Positions 1 to 8,587 of a stretch of DNA of 64,000 nt are shown piece by piece. The translations under genes were made by a program, and so were the position numbers. The stretch spans positions 434,001-498,000 of the forward strand of contig NZ_LR217698.1 of assembly GCF_900698855.1 (NCBI RefSeq), read 5' to 3'. The notes below the pieces were generated by a model that was not told the origin of the DNA, made no database searches, and was given only the letters and a program-made list of their open reading frames with translations. This stretch comes from Erwinia_E haradaeae_F. Its GTDB lineage: Bacteria; Pseudomonadota; Gammaproteobacteria; Enterobacterales; Enterobacteriaceae. The first letter of the stretch is position 1. Each line of letters starts with the position of its first letter.

Positions 1-152
1 AAGAACACTCTGTCATTCTTATTCGTGGAGGTCGAGTTAAAGATTTGCCTGGTGTACGTTATCATACGGTGCGTGGGGCGTTAGATTGTTCAGGGGTTAA
101 AGATTGTAAGCAGGCACGTTCTAAATATGGCGTCAAAAAACCAAAAACTTAA
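1..152 (+). CDS. rpsL: 30S ribosomal protein S12, C-terminal part
   Basis: The reading frame open from base 3 ends in a stop at 150-152 and encodes the last 49 or so residues of S12, including the HTVRGALDCSG segment and a KKPKT tail typical of enterobacteria. S12 sits at the decoding centre of the small subunit. The N-terminal two thirds, with the classical streptomycin-resistance positions, lie outside the window. It is the first gene of the str operon (rpsL-rpsG-fusA-tuf). The tail has Cys (DCKQ) where E. coli has Arg; nothing else looks odd. Confidence 0.95.
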   Translation, partial: EHSVILIRGGRVKDLPGVRYHTVRGALDCSGVKDCKQARSKYGVKKPKT

Positions 153-250
153 TTTTTTTCTGAAGGTTAAGTAAAAGAGAATAACCAAACATGCTCTTAT
201 GACGCGAATGAAAATGTTTGGCATCCTGAATGAACCACGGAGTACTCCTC
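153..250 (+). promoter_or_regulatory. str intercistronic region, candidate S7 operator
   Basis: The rpsL-rpsG spacer keeps the layout of the E. coli site where S7 represses its own operon: a GTTAAGTAA block near 167, then an 8-bp perfect stem CCAAACAT (185-192) with ATGTTTGG (214-221), then CATCCTGAATGAAC and the ribosome binding site GGAG at 239-242. The stem and flanking words resemble the E. coli sequence as I remember it. S7 binding here is inference. Confidence 0.6.
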
Positions 251-721
251 ATGCCACGTCGTCGTATCATCAGTCAACGTAAAATTCTTCCAGATCCTAA
301 GTTTGGGTCAGATCTCTTAGCAAAATTTATTAATATTCTCATGAAAAATGGTAAGAAATCTATTGCTGAGACTATTGTGTATAATGCACTAGCTAATGTA
401 GTTAGTAAAATTAGTAAAAACGGTTTAGAAATATTCGAAACAGCTCTAGATAATGTTCGGCCAACTGTTGAAGTGAAGTCTCGGCGGGTAGGTGGTTCTA
501 CTTATCAAGTTCCTGTTGAGGTTCGTCCGGTTCGTCGTAATACATTAGCAATGCGTTGGATTGTAGAATCCGCTCGAAAACGTAGTGATAAATCTATGGC
601 GCTTCGTTTGGCTCATGAATTGTCTGAGGCTTCTGAAAATAAAGGAGCTGCAGTAAAAAAACGTGAAGATGTGCACCGTATGGCTGAAGCTAATAAGGCT
701 TTTGCTCATTACCGATGGTAA
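251..721 (+). CDS. rpsG: 30S ribosomal protein S7
   Basis: This 156-residue protein starts MPRRRIISQRKILPDPKFGS and ends AHYRW, the short form known from most enterobacteria rather than the extended K-12 form. S7 nucleates assembly of the 30S head and contacts E-site tRNA; it also represses the str operon. An in-frame start at 230 would add seven residues with no counterpart in the family. The ATG at 251 is chosen because GGAG lies 8 bases upstream. Second gene of the str operon, 93 bases before fusA. Confidence 0.97.
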   Translation: MPRRRIISQRKILPDPKFGSDLLAKFINILMKNGKKSIAETIVYNALANVVSKISKNGLEIFETALDNVRPTVEVKSRRVGGSTYQVPVEVRPVRRNTLAMRWIVESARKRSDKSMALRLAHELSEASENKGAAVKKREDVHRMAEANKAFAHYRW

Positions 722-814
722 TAGCGATATATTTGTGATTAATCCGTGTAAAATATAATAAATAATATTACTAGGATTAACTAACTAAGAATACTCGGAA
801 ATTAGAGGAAACAC

Positions 815-2923
815 ATGGCTCGTAGTACACCTATAACACGCTACCGCAATATCGGTATTAGTGCGCATATCGATGCTGGTAAGACAACGACTACTGAGCG
901 TATCCTATTTTATACTGGTGTAAACCATAAAATTGGTGAAGTACATGATGGCGCAGCTACAATGGACTGGATGGCTCAAGAGCAAGAGCGTGGAATTACT
1001 ATTACTTCTGCGGCAACTACTGCTTTTTGGTCTGGTATGGCTAATCAGTTTAAGCGACACCGAATCAATATTATTGATACTCCAGGACATGTTGATTTTA
1101 CTATTGAAGTTGAGCGTTCGATGCGTGTACTAGATGGTGTAGTAATGGTTTATTGTGCCGTCGGAGGCGTGCAGCCACAGTCTGAAACTGTTTGGCGTCA
1201 GGCTAATAAATATAAAGTACCACGCATTGCCTTTATTAATAAAATGGATCGTATGGGGGCTAATTTTTTTAAAGTAGTAAATCAGATAAAATCGCGTTTA
1301 TCAGCAAATCCAGTTCCAATACAACTAGCTATTGGAGCAGAAGATAGATTTACTGGTGTGATTGATTTGATTAAGATGAAAGCTATTAACTGGAATGATA
1401 GTGACCAGGGTTTAACTTTTTCATATGAGGAAATCCCTTTAAAAATGAAGGAGTCTGCCGAAGATTGGCACCAAAAATTACTTGAGTCTGTAGCAGAATC
1501 TTCTGAGGAGTTAATGGATAAGTATCTTAGTGGAAAAGTGTTTACTGAACAAGAAATTAAAAATGCTTTGAGGAAGCGTGTTTTAAAGAATGAAGTAATT
1601 TTAGTGACTTGCGGATCTGCTTTTAAGAACAAAGGTGTGCAAGCGATGCTCGATTCAGTGATTGAATATTTACCTGCCCCAACTGATGTGAGCGCAATTA
1701 ATGGAATTTTAGATGACGGAAAGGATACTCCGGCTCTACGTAGTGCAGATGACACGGCTCCTTTTTCTGCTTTAGCATTTAAAATCGCCACCGACCCATT
1801 TGTTGGAAACTTAACTTTCTTCCGTGTATATTCTGGTGTTGTAAAATCCGGTGATACTGTTATGAATTCTGCAAAAGCTCAGCGTGAGCGATTGGGTCGA
1901 ATTGTGCAAATGCACGCTAATAAACGTGAAGAAATCAAAGAGGTATGTGCAGGCGACATAGCTGCTGCTATTGGTTTAAAAGATGTGACCACAGGTGATA
2001 CTCTCTGTGATATAAATAATATAATTATATTAGAGCGCATGGATTTTCCTGAACCAGTAATTTCTGTAGCAGTGGAGCCAAAAACGAAAGCGGATCAAGA
2101 AAAAATGGGAATGGCTCTTGGTCGACTGGCAAAAGAAGATCCTTCATTTCGTGTTTGGACAGATGAAGAGTCATCACAGACTATTATTGCTGGTATGGGT
2201 GAACTGCATTTAGAAATTTTAGTAGATCGAATGCAACGTGAATTTAATGTTTCAGCTAACGTTGGTAAGCCTCAGGTGGCTTATCGTGAAACCATTCGTA
2301 CATCTGTTACAGATGTTGAAGGTAAATATATTAAGCAGTCGGGTGGCCGAGGCCAATTTGGTCATGTTGTAATTGATATGTGTCCTTTGGAGGCTGGTGG
2401 TCTAGGTTATCAGTTTATTAATGATATTGTTGGTGGTACCATTCCTAAAGAATTTATTCCAGCAGTTGATAAAGGAATTCAAGAGCAGCTTAAGTCCGGG
2501 CCTTTAGCGGGATATCCTGTTGTCGATGTTAAGGTCCGTTTGCATTATGGCTCATACCATGATGTAGATTCTTCTGAATTAGCGTTTAAAATAGCTGCGT
2601 CTTTAGCTTTTAAATCTGCGTTTCGTCAAGCCAGACCTATTCTTCTTGAACCTGTCATGAAAGTAGAGGTTGATACTCCAGAAGAGTACATGGGTGATGT
2701 AATTGGTGACCTGAATCGCCGACGAGGCCTAATAGAAGGTATGGAAGAGTCTTCTACCGGAAAGACAGTATGTGCTCAAGTGCCATTGTCTTCTATGTTT
2801 GGCTATGCAACTGACCTCCGCTCACAGACTCAGGGTCGCGCTTCGTACTCTATGGAATTCTTGAAATACGTTGAGGCACCTAACCATGTTGCTCAAGTTA
2901 TTATTGAAGCTCGTGGTAAATAA
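815..2923 (+). CDS. fusA: Elongation factor G
   Basis: EF-G of 702 residues (E. coli has 704), the GTPase that drives translocation and, with RRF, ribosome recycling. The G domain shows AHIDAGKTT at 17-25, the switch II motif DTPGH at 88-92 and NKMD at 142-145, followed by domains II to V ending in YSMEFLKYVEAPNHVAQ. A purine-rich ribosome binding site (AGAGGAAA) precedes the ATG. It lies between rpsG and tuf in the str operon. The sequence is highly conserved with no missing motif. Confidence 0.98.
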   Translation: MARSTPITRYRNIGISAHIDAGKTTTTERILFYTGVNHKIGEVHDGAATMDWMAQEQERGITITSAATTAFWSGMANQFKRHRINIIDTPGHVDFTIEVERSMRVLDGVVMVYCAVGGVQPQSETVWRQANKYKVPRIAFINKMDRMGANFFKVVNQIKSRLSANPVPIQLAIGAEDRFTGVIDLIKMKAINWNDSDQGLTFSYEEIPLKMKESAEDWHQKLLESVAESSEELMDKYLSGKVFTEQEIKNALRKRVLKNEVILVTCGSAFKNKGVQAMLDSVIEYLPAPTDVSAINGILDDGKDTPALRSADDTAPFSALAFKIATDPFVGNLTFFRVYSGVVKSGDTVMNSAKAQRERLGRIVQMHANKREEIKEVCAGDIAAAIGLKDVTTGDTLCDINNIIILERMDFPEPVISVAVEPKTKADQEKMGMALGRLAKEDPSFRVWTDEESSQTIIAGMGELHLEILVDRMQREFNVSANVGKPQVAYRETIRTSVTDVEGKYIKQSGGRGQFGHVVIDMCPLEAGGLGYQFINDIVGGTIPKEFIPAVDKGIQEQLKSGPLAGYPVVDVKVRLHYGSYHDVDSSELAFKIAASLAFKSAFRQARPILLEPVMKVEVDTPEEYMGDVIGDLNRRRGLIEGMEESSTGKTVCAQVPLSSMFGYATDLRSQTQGRASYSMEFLKYVEAPNHVAQVIIEARGK

Positions 2924-2995
2924 GTTTTTGGGTTTATGTAATTAGTCCCGTGTTTACTTATTATTAGGTAAGCACAAAAAGTAAGGAATATCGCT

Positions 2996-4180
2996 GTGGC
3001 TAAAGAAAAATTTGAACGCTCTAAAACACACGTCAATGTTGGCACTATTGGGCACGTTGACCATGGTAAAACCACCTTAACTGCTGCTATTACAACTGTA
3101 CTGGCCAAAACTTACGGCGGTACTGCTCGCGCCTTTGATCAAATAGATAACGCACCAGAAGAAAAAGCACGTGGGATTACTATCAATACTTCACATGTTG
3201 AATATGACACTGTAACGCGGCATTATGCGCACGTTGATTGTCCAGGTCATGCTGATTATATCAAAAATATGATCACTGGTGCCGCTCAGATGGATGGGGC
3301 AATTTTAGTGGTTGCCGCTACAGATGGGCCGATGCCACAGACTCGTGAACATATTTTACTTGGTCGACAGGTTGGCGTGCCTTACATAATTGTTTTTCTG
3401 AACAAGTGTGACATGGTAGATGATGAGGAATTGCTTGAATTAGTGGAAATGGAAGTTCGTGATTTATTGTCTCAATATGATTTTCCAGGCGATCTAACAC
3501 CTATTGTCTATGGATCTGCATTAAAAGCATTAGAAGGTGAAGCAGAGTGGGAGGCTAAAATCCTAGAGTTAGCTTCTCATTTAGATAACTACATACCAGA
3601 ACCCAAGCGTTCTATTGATAAAACATTCTTAATGCCAATTGAGGATGTCTTCTCTATCTCCGGTCGGGGTACTGTTGTCACTGGTCGCGTCGAGAGTGGT
3701 ATCATTAAAGTTGGCGAAGAAGTGGAGATTGTTGGTATTAAAGATACCGTTAAATCCATCTGCACTGGAGTTGAAATGTTTCGTAAACTTTTAGATGAAG
3801 GGCGTGCTGGTGAGAATTGTGGTATTTTACTTCGAGGTATAAAGCGAGAAGATATTCAGAGAGGTCAGGTTTTATCTAAACCAGGGACGATTAAGCCGCA
3901 TACTCAATTTGAGTCAGAAGTGTATATTTTATCTAAAGAAGAAGGGGGGCGTCATACTCCGTTCTTTCAAGGATATCGTCCACAGTTCTATTTTCGTACC
4001 ACTGATGTAACAGGCACTATTGAGTTACCAGAAGGCGTTGAGATGGTTATGCCAGGAGATAATATCAAAATGGTTGTAAACTTAATTCATCCGATTGCTA
4101 TGAACGAAGGTTTGCGTTTTGCTATTCGTGAAGGAGGTCGTACTGTTGGAGCGGGTATAGTTTCTAAAATAGTTTCTTAA
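2996..4180 (+). CDS. tuf: Elongation factor Tu
   Basis: EF-Tu of 394 residues, as in E. coli, delivering aminoacyl-tRNA to the ribosome. GTP-binding motifs are GHVDHGKT (19-26), DCPGH (81-85) and NKCD (136-139). It uses a GTG start, as does E. coli tufA, preceded by AGTAAGGA. Last gene of the str operon, followed by a strong palindrome. Oddity: in the domain II stretch VVTGRVESG residue 234 is Ser where E. coli has Arg (Arg233 without the Met). Only this copy is visible; whether a second tuf exists elsewhere cannot be seen. Confidence 0.98.
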   Translation: MAKEKFERSKTHVNVGTIGHVDHGKTTLTAAITTVLAKTYGGTARAFDQIDNAPEEKARGITINTSHVEYDTVTRHYAHVDCPGHADYIKNMITGAAQMDGAILVVAATDGPMPQTREHILLGRQVGVPYIIVFLNKCDMVDDEELLELVEMEVRDLLSQYDFPGDLTPIVYGSALKALEGEAEWEAKILELASHLDNYIPEPKRSIDKTFLMPIEDVFSISGRGTVVTGRVESGIIKVGEEVEIVGIKDTVKSICTGVEMFRKLLDEGRAGENCGILLRGIKREDIQRGQVLSKPGTIKPHTQFESEVYILSKEEGGRHTPFFQGYRPQFYFRTTDVTGTIELPEGVEMVMPGDNIKMVVNLIHPIAMNEGLRFAIREGGRTVGAGIVSKIVS

Positions 4181-4204
4181 TGTGCGTATTCTTGTATATA
4201 GTCT

Positions 4205-4250
4205 CTATAGAAAGATAAAAGAGCGCATGCGCTCTTTTATCTTTCTATAG
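4205..4250 (+). terminator. 46-nt perfect palindrome after tuf
   Basis: Bases 4205-4250 form a perfect palindrome: a 22-base arm ending GAGCGC, a central AT, then the exact reverse complement. It begins 25 bases after the tuf stop. The outer arms carry A-rich and T-rich tracts (AAAGATAAAAGAG and CTCTTTTATCTTT), so it could act as an intrinsic terminator in both directions. It is the natural candidate for ending the str operon before the S10 leader. Confidence 0.75.
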
Positions 4251-4294
4251 TTCTGTGTAAATTTATTAGAGCATCGAACTGAATAATATTACAG

Positions 4295-4496
4295 TTGATT
4301 TACTTTCGGATATACTATAATGTCATCAGTGATGATTGTAGTCTATGGTTCACAGCTGTTTTAGATCAGTTTATTGATATTTGTTATTGTAGTTGTCTTT
4401 TTTAGTTGTTTACGTTAAAAAATTGCTTGCATCTATCAGATATAATAGATGACAGTACTAATCTTTTCTTTTATAAATAATTGGAGTTCTGATCTC
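4295..4496 (+). promoter_or_regulatory. S10 operon promoter and leader
   Basis: TATAAT at 4316-4321 with TTGATT at 4295-4300 (15-base spacing, short) would start transcription near 4328 and give a leader of about 169 nt before rpsJ. That is close to the roughly 170-nt E. coli S10 leader, through which L4 represses transcription and translation. A 7-bp stem CATCTAT/ATAGATG spans about 4430-4451. The promoter call is moderate and L4 control is inferred from synteny and leader length. Confidence 0.5.
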
Positions 4497-4808
4497 ATGC
4501 AGAACCAAAGAATTCGAATCCGGTTGAAAGCGTTTGATCATCGTTTAATTGATCGATCAACAATGGAGATTGTAGAAACCGCTAAACGAACTGGTGCGCA
4601 AGTACGTGGTCCTATTCCATTGCCGACTCGTAAAGAGCGCTTCACGATTTTGATCTCTCCTCACGTGAATAAAGATGCGCGCGATCAGTATGAAATTCGT
4701 ACGCATAAGCGTCTAGTTGATATTGTTGAGCCCACTGAGAAAACGGTTGATGCACTTATGCGCTTGGATCTTGCTGCCGGTGTAGATGTGCAAATCAGTC
4801 TAGGTTAA
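4497..4808 (+). CDS. rpsJ: 30S ribosomal protein S10
   Basis: S10 (NusE) of 103 residues, almost identical to E. coli from MQNQRIRIRLKAFDHRLID to AAGVDVQISLG. It is part of the 30S head and, as NusE, of transcription antitermination complexes. An upstream in-frame start at 4449 would add 16 unrelated residues; the ATG at 4497 has GGAG at 4483-4486 and matches the family N-terminus. First gene of the S10 operon. Confidence 0.97.
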   Translation: MQNQRIRIRLKAFDHRLIDRSTMEIVETAKRTGAQVRGPIPLPTRKERFTILISPHVNKDARDQYEIRTHKRLVDIVEPTEKTVDALMRLDLAAGVDVQISLG

Positions 4809-4837
4809 TAAGCTGATTAAAGAAGCTAGGGGAAGAG

Positions 4838-5467
4838 ATGATTGGTTTAGTTGGTAAGAAATTAGGTATGACCCGTATCTTTACAGAAGATGGTGTTTCT
4901 ATACCTGTAACTGTAATTGAATTGGAAGAGAATCGTATCACCCAGGTAAAAAAAGTTGGTAAAGAGCGTTATAATTCTCTTCAGCTTACTACTGGTGTGA
5001 AAAAAGCTCATCGTATTACTAAGCCTGAAGCAGGGCACTTTTCTAAAGCTGGTGTTAAGGCTGGTCGTGGTTTATGGGAGTTTCGAATTTCGAATATCTC
5101 TGAATTCAGGGTTGGACAAAGCATTAACATTAATATTTTTTCTGATATAAAAAAAGTGGATGTGAGTGGGTTATCTAAGGGAAAGGGTTTTACAGGTACA
5201 GTAAAGCGATGGAATTTTCGAACTCAAGATGCTAGTCACGGTAATTCACTATCTCATCGTGTTCCAGGTTCTATTGGTCAAAATCAGACGCCTGGAAAAG
5301 TGTTTAAAGGTAAGAAAATGGCAGGTCAGATGGGTAACAAACGTGTAACTATTCAGAGTCTTAGGGTTGTTCGTATTGATTATAATCGAAATATTCTTTT
5401 AGTTAGAGGTTCAGTACCTGGTTCTATTGGTAGTGATCTTATCATTAAAGAAGCTGTGAAGGCCTAA
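4838..5467 (+). CDS. rplC: 50S ribosomal protein L3
   Basis: L3 of 209 residues, the same length as E. coli. It is an early assembly protein whose loop reaches the peptidyl-transferase region. The loop GNSLSHRVPGSIGQNQTPG, which carries the glutamine methylated by PrmB in E. coli, is intact. Ribosome binding site AGGGGAAGAG lies just before the ATG. It follows rpsJ by 29 bases and precedes rplD by 10. Confidence 0.97.
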   Translation: MIGLVGKKLGMTRIFTEDGVSIPVTVIELEENRITQVKKVGKERYNSLQLTTGVKKAHRITKPEAGHFSKAGVKAGRGLWEFRISNISEFRVGQSININIFSDIKKVDVSGLSKGKGFTGTVKRWNFRTQDASHGNSLSHRVPGSIGQNQTPGKVFKGKKMAGQMGNKRVTIQSLRVVRIDYNRNILLVRGSVPGSIGSDLIIKEAVKA

Positions 5468-5477
5468 GGGGATAGAT

Positions 5478-6083
5478 ATGGAATTAGTTTTGAAAGACGC
5501 ACGAAGCGTGATCAATGTTTCCAACACTATCTTCAGTTGTGATTTTAACGAAGCGTTAATTCATCAAGTGGTAGTTGCTTATGCGGCGGGTGCTCGTCAG
5601 GGAACTCGTTCTCAGAAAACTCGTGGAGAAGTTACTGGATCAGGAAAAAAGCCATGGCGACAAAAAGGAACTGGTCGCGCTCGAGCTGGTTCTTTACAAA
5701 GTCCAATCTGGCGATCGGGCGGTGTCACTTTTGCTGCTAAACCTCAAAATCATAGTCAGAAAATTAATCGAAAGATGTATCGTGGTGCGCTGAAAAGTAT
5801 TTTGTCGGAATTGCTACGTCAAGATCGACTAATTATTGTTCAGAAGTTTTCTTTGGAATTAGCTAAAACAAGGTGTTTACTAAAGAAACTACAAGAGATG
5901 AATCTAGAGGATGTATTGATAATCACTGTGATGATAGAAGATAATTTACGATTAGCATCTAGAAATCTATATAAAGTTGACGTACGTGGTATAGAAAATA
6001 TTAATCCAATTAGCTTGATTGCTTTTGAGAAAGTTCTTATAACTGCCGATGCAGTGAAAAGAATAGAGGAGATATTAGTATGA
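5478..6083 (+). CDS. rplD: 50S ribosomal protein L4
   Basis: L4 of 201 residues, as in E. coli. It has an exit-tunnel loop (GKKPWRQKGTGRARAGS) and a globular domain that in E. coli represses the S10 operon through the leader RNA. The stop overlaps the rplW start (ATGA-type, 6080-6083), implying translational coupling. The C-terminal half is more divergent from E. coli than the loop, as expected under relaxed selection. Confidence 0.97.
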   Translation: MELVLKDARSVINVSNTIFSCDFNEALIHQVVVAYAAGARQGTRSQKTRGEVTGSGKKPWRQKGTGRARAGSLQSPIWRSGGVTFAAKPQNHSQKINRKMYRGALKSILSELLRQDRLIIVQKFSLELAKTRCLLKKLQEMNLEDVLIITVMIEDNLRLASRNLYKVDVRGIENINPISLIAFEKVLITADAVKRIEEILV

Positions 6084-6382
6084 AGTGGGAAGAGCGTCTA
6101 CTAACAGTTCTGCGTACGCCACACTTCTCTGAGAAAGCATCCAGAGTTCTAGAAAAGACGAATACTATTGTCCTTAAAGTTTCTAAAGATGCTACAAAAT
6201 TAGAAATAAAGACCGCTGTACAGAGACTTTTTTCAGTGAAGATAAAAGATGTAAATACTGTGTTAGTTAAAGGTAAATCCAAACGTCATAAGCAGCGTGT
6301 TGGTCGTCGTAGTAACTGGAAAAAAGCTTATATCACTATGAAAAAAGGTCAAACTCTAGATTTATTCGGTGGTGTTGAGTAG
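6080..6382 (+). CDS. rplW: 50S ribosomal protein L23
   Basis: L23 of 100 residues, as in E. coli. It lies at the tunnel exit and is the docking site for trigger factor and SRP. The VGRRSNWKKAYITMKKGQ segment is typical. The N-terminus MKWEERLLTVLRTPHFSEKAS replaces the family MIREERLL. Its start overlaps the rplD stop by four bases. Confidence 0.96.
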   Translation: MKWEERLLTVLRTPHFSEKASRVLEKTNTIVLKVSKDATKLEIKTAVQRLFSVKIKDVNTVLVKGKSKRHKQRVGRRSNWKKAYITMKKGQTLDLFGGVE

Positions 6383-6398
6383 ACCTGAGGAAAGAATC

Positions 6399-7220
6399 AT
6401 GACGCTGGTTAAATGTAAACCGACATCTCCGGGACGTCGTCACGTAGTGAAAGTGGTGAATCCAGAGTTATATAAAGGCAAGCCTTTTGCTCCTTTAATA
6501 GAAAAAAATAGTAAAACTGGTGGTCGAAATAATTTGGGTCGTATCACGACTCGTCATATCGGTGGTGGACATAAGCAAGCGTATCGCGTCATCGATTGTA
6601 AAAGAAATAAAGATGATGTGCCCGCAATAATTGAGCGTATTGAATATGATCCGAATCGTTCTGCAAATATTGCATTGATTTTATATAGAGATGGTGTGCG
6701 TCGTTATATTTTAGCCCCACAAGGGATCAAAGTAGGTGATCAGATTCAATCTGGTATTAATGTTACTATTAAGCTTGGTAATGCGTTACCAATGCGGTAT
6801 ATACCAGTGGGTTCTACTGTACATAATGTAGAAATGAAACCAGGTAAAGGTGGGCAAATTGCGCGTTCAGCCGGTACATACGTACAGATTGTTGCACGAG
6901 AAGGTTCTTATGTTACTTTGCGTCTACGTTCTGGTGAGATACGTAAGGTTCCATCCGATTGTCGAGCGACTCTTGGAGAAGTTGGCAATAGCGCGCATAT
7001 GTTGCGTGTTTTAGGTAAAGCGGGGTCTGCTCGTTGGCGAGGTGTTCGTCCTACTGTCCGTGGTACAGCAATGAATCCTGTAGATCACCCACATGGGGGT
7101 GGGGAAGGGCGTAATTTTGGTAAGCACCCAGTCTCTCCTTGGGGTTTACAAACAAAGGGTAAGAAAACACGGAGTAACAAGCGGACTAATAAATTCATCG
7201 TTCGTCGACGTAGTAAATAA
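6399..7220 (+). CDS. rplB: 50S ribosomal protein L2
   Basis: L2 of 273 residues, needed for subunit association and peptidyl transfer. The conserved GTAMNPVDHPHGGGEGR segment, with the critical histidine, is intact, and the tail is KFIVRRRSK. A start at 6369 would lie inside rplW; the ATG at 6399 matches the family N-terminus (VKCKPTSPGRRHVVKV) and has GAGG at 6387-6390. Confidence 0.97.
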   Translation: MTLVKCKPTSPGRRHVVKVVNPELYKGKPFAPLIEKNSKTGGRNNLGRITTRHIGGGHKQAYRVIDCKRNKDDVPAIIERIEYDPNRSANIALILYRDGVRRYILAPQGIKVGDQIQSGINVTIKLGNALPMRYIPVGSTVHNVEMKPGKGGQIARSAGTYVQIVAREGSYVTLRLRSGEIRKVPSDCRATLGEVGNSAHMLRVLGKAGSARWRGVRPTVRGTAMNPVDHPHGGGEGRNFGKHPVSPWGLQTKGKKTRSNKRTNKFIVRRRSK

Positions 7221-7236
7221 TTTTAGAGGATAAAAA

Positions 7237-7515
7237 ATGCCACGTTCTCTCAAGAAAGGGCCATTTATTGACCTACACTTGCTGAAGAAGGTAGAGAAAG
7301 TTTTGGCCACTGGAGAAAAGAAACCAGTGCGTACTTGGTCACGTCGTTCAACCATCTTTCCTAAGATGGTTGGTTTGACTATCGCTGTCCATAATGGACG
7401 TCATCATATTCCTATCTTTATATCTGATGATATGGTTGGTCACAAACTAGGTGAATTTTCTCCTACTCGTACATACCGCGGTCATTCTGCGGATAAAAAA
7501 GCTAAAAAGCGTTAA
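7237..7515 (+). CDS. rpsS: 30S ribosomal protein S19
   Basis: S19 of 92 residues, as in E. coli, beginning MPRSLKKGPFIDLHLLKKVEK. It binds 16S rRNA in the 30S head with S13 and contacts the A-site finger. It lies 16 bases after rplB and 11 before rplV, within the S10 operon. The family signature around HNGRHHIPIFISDDMVGHKLGEF is complete. Confidence 0.97.
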   Translation: MPRSLKKGPFIDLHLLKKVEKVLATGEKKPVRTWSRRSTIFPKMVGLTIAVHNGRHHIPIFISDDMVGHKLGEFSPTRTYRGHSADKKAKKR

Positions 7516-7526
7516 GAGAGAGGGAG

Positions 7527-7859
7527 ATGGAAACTATCGCAAGACAGTGTCGCGCTCGTTCTTCTGCGCAGAAGATTCGTTTGGTTGCAAATCTTGTGCG
7601 TGGACAGAAAGTGTCGAAAGCTTTAGAGATTTTAATTTATACTAACAAAAAAGCTGCGGTATTAGTAAAAAAAGTTTTAGAATCCGCTATTGCAAACGCT
7701 GAACACAATGATGGTGTTGATATTGATAATTTAAAAATCACTAAGATCTTTGTTGATGAAGGCCCAAGCATGAAACGTACTATGCCGCGCGCTAAAGGTC
7801 GAGCGGATCGAATCTTAAAGCGTACTAGTCATATTACTGTAGCTGTGTCTGATTGCTGA
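7527..7859 (+). CDS. rplV: 50S ribosomal protein L22
   Basis: L22 of 110 residues, as in E. coli. Its extended beta hairpin lines the exit tunnel; the loop MKRTMPRAKGRADRI, the site of erythromycin resistance in E. coli, is present and unaltered in outline. The ATG follows a GAGAGGGAG ribosome binding site. Confidence 0.97.
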   Translation: METIARQCRARSSAQKIRLVANLVRGQKVSKALEILIYTNKKAAVLVKKVLESAIANAEHNDGVDIDNLKITKIFVDEGPSMKRTMPRAKGRADRILKRTSHITVAVSDC

Positions 7860-7876
7860 GACACTGGAGATGAACA

Positions 7877-8575
7877 ATGGGTCAGAAAGTACATCCAAAT
7901 GGTATTCGCTTGGGTATTGTGAAGCCTTGGAGTTCTACTTGGTTTGCCAATACCAAAGAATTTGCTGATAATTTAGATAGTGATTTTAAAGTTCGTCGAT
8001 TTCTTATGAAAGAACTTAATAAAGCATCTATCTCTCGTATCGTTATTGAAAGACCTTCTAAGAGCATTCGTGTTACTATTCATACAGCTCGTCCTGGTAT
8101 TGTTATTGGAAAAAAGGGCGAAGATGTAGAAAAACTGCGAAAAGTAGTAGCGGATATAGCCGGTGTGCCAGCGCAAATTAATATTTCTGAAGTACGCAAA
8201 CCAGAATTGGATGCAAAACTAGTGTCTGATAGTATTGCTTCACAGTTAGAGCGTAGAGTAATGTTTCGACGCGCTATGAAACGAGCAGTACAGAATGCAA
8301 TGCGTTTAGGTGCTCAGGGGATTAAAGTTGAAGTTAGTGGACGTTTAGGCGGGGCAGAAATCGCACGTACCGAATGGTATCGCGAAGGGCGTGTCCCTCT
8401 TCATACCCTCCGAGCAGACATTGAGTACAATATTGCTGAAGCGCATACAACTTATGGTGTCATTGGTGTTAAGGTTTGGATCTTTAAAGGTGAAGTCCTA
8501 GGTGGTATGGCTGAGGTTGAGCAACCGGAGAAGGTAGCTCCACCTAAAAAGAAACAACGAAAAAGTCGTAAGTAA
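7877..8575 (+). CDS. rpsC: 30S ribosomal protein S3
   Basis: S3 of 232 residues, close to the E. coli length, beginning MGQKVHPNGIRLGIVKPW. The KH domain motif GIVIGKKGEDVEKL is present at about residues 75-88. S3 lines the mRNA entry tunnel and contributes to helicase activity. The C-terminal tail is lysine-rich (PPKKKQRKSRK). It precedes rplP by 12 bases. Confidence 0.97.
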   Translation: MGQKVHPNGIRLGIVKPWSSTWFANTKEFADNLDSDFKVRRFLMKELNKASISRIVIERPSKSIRVTIHTARPGIVIGKKGEDVEKLRKVVADIAGVPAQINISEVRKPELDAKLVSDSIASQLERRVMFRRAMKRAVQNAMRLGAQGIKVEVSGRLGGAEIARTEWYREGRVPLHTLRADIEYNIAEAHTTYGVIGVKVWIFKGEVLGGMAEVEQPEKVAPPKKKQRKSRK

Positions 8576-8587
8576 GGAGAGTCACCA

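Noticed and set aside
1282..1791. 169-codon open frame antisense to fusA
   Set aside because: Shadow of the highly conserved fusA; no start context and no recognisable protein.
4441..4446. TATAAT just before rpsJ as the S10 promoter
   Set aside because: No -35 at suitable spacing, and it would leave a leader of only about 45 nt; the site at 4316 fits the expected leader length.
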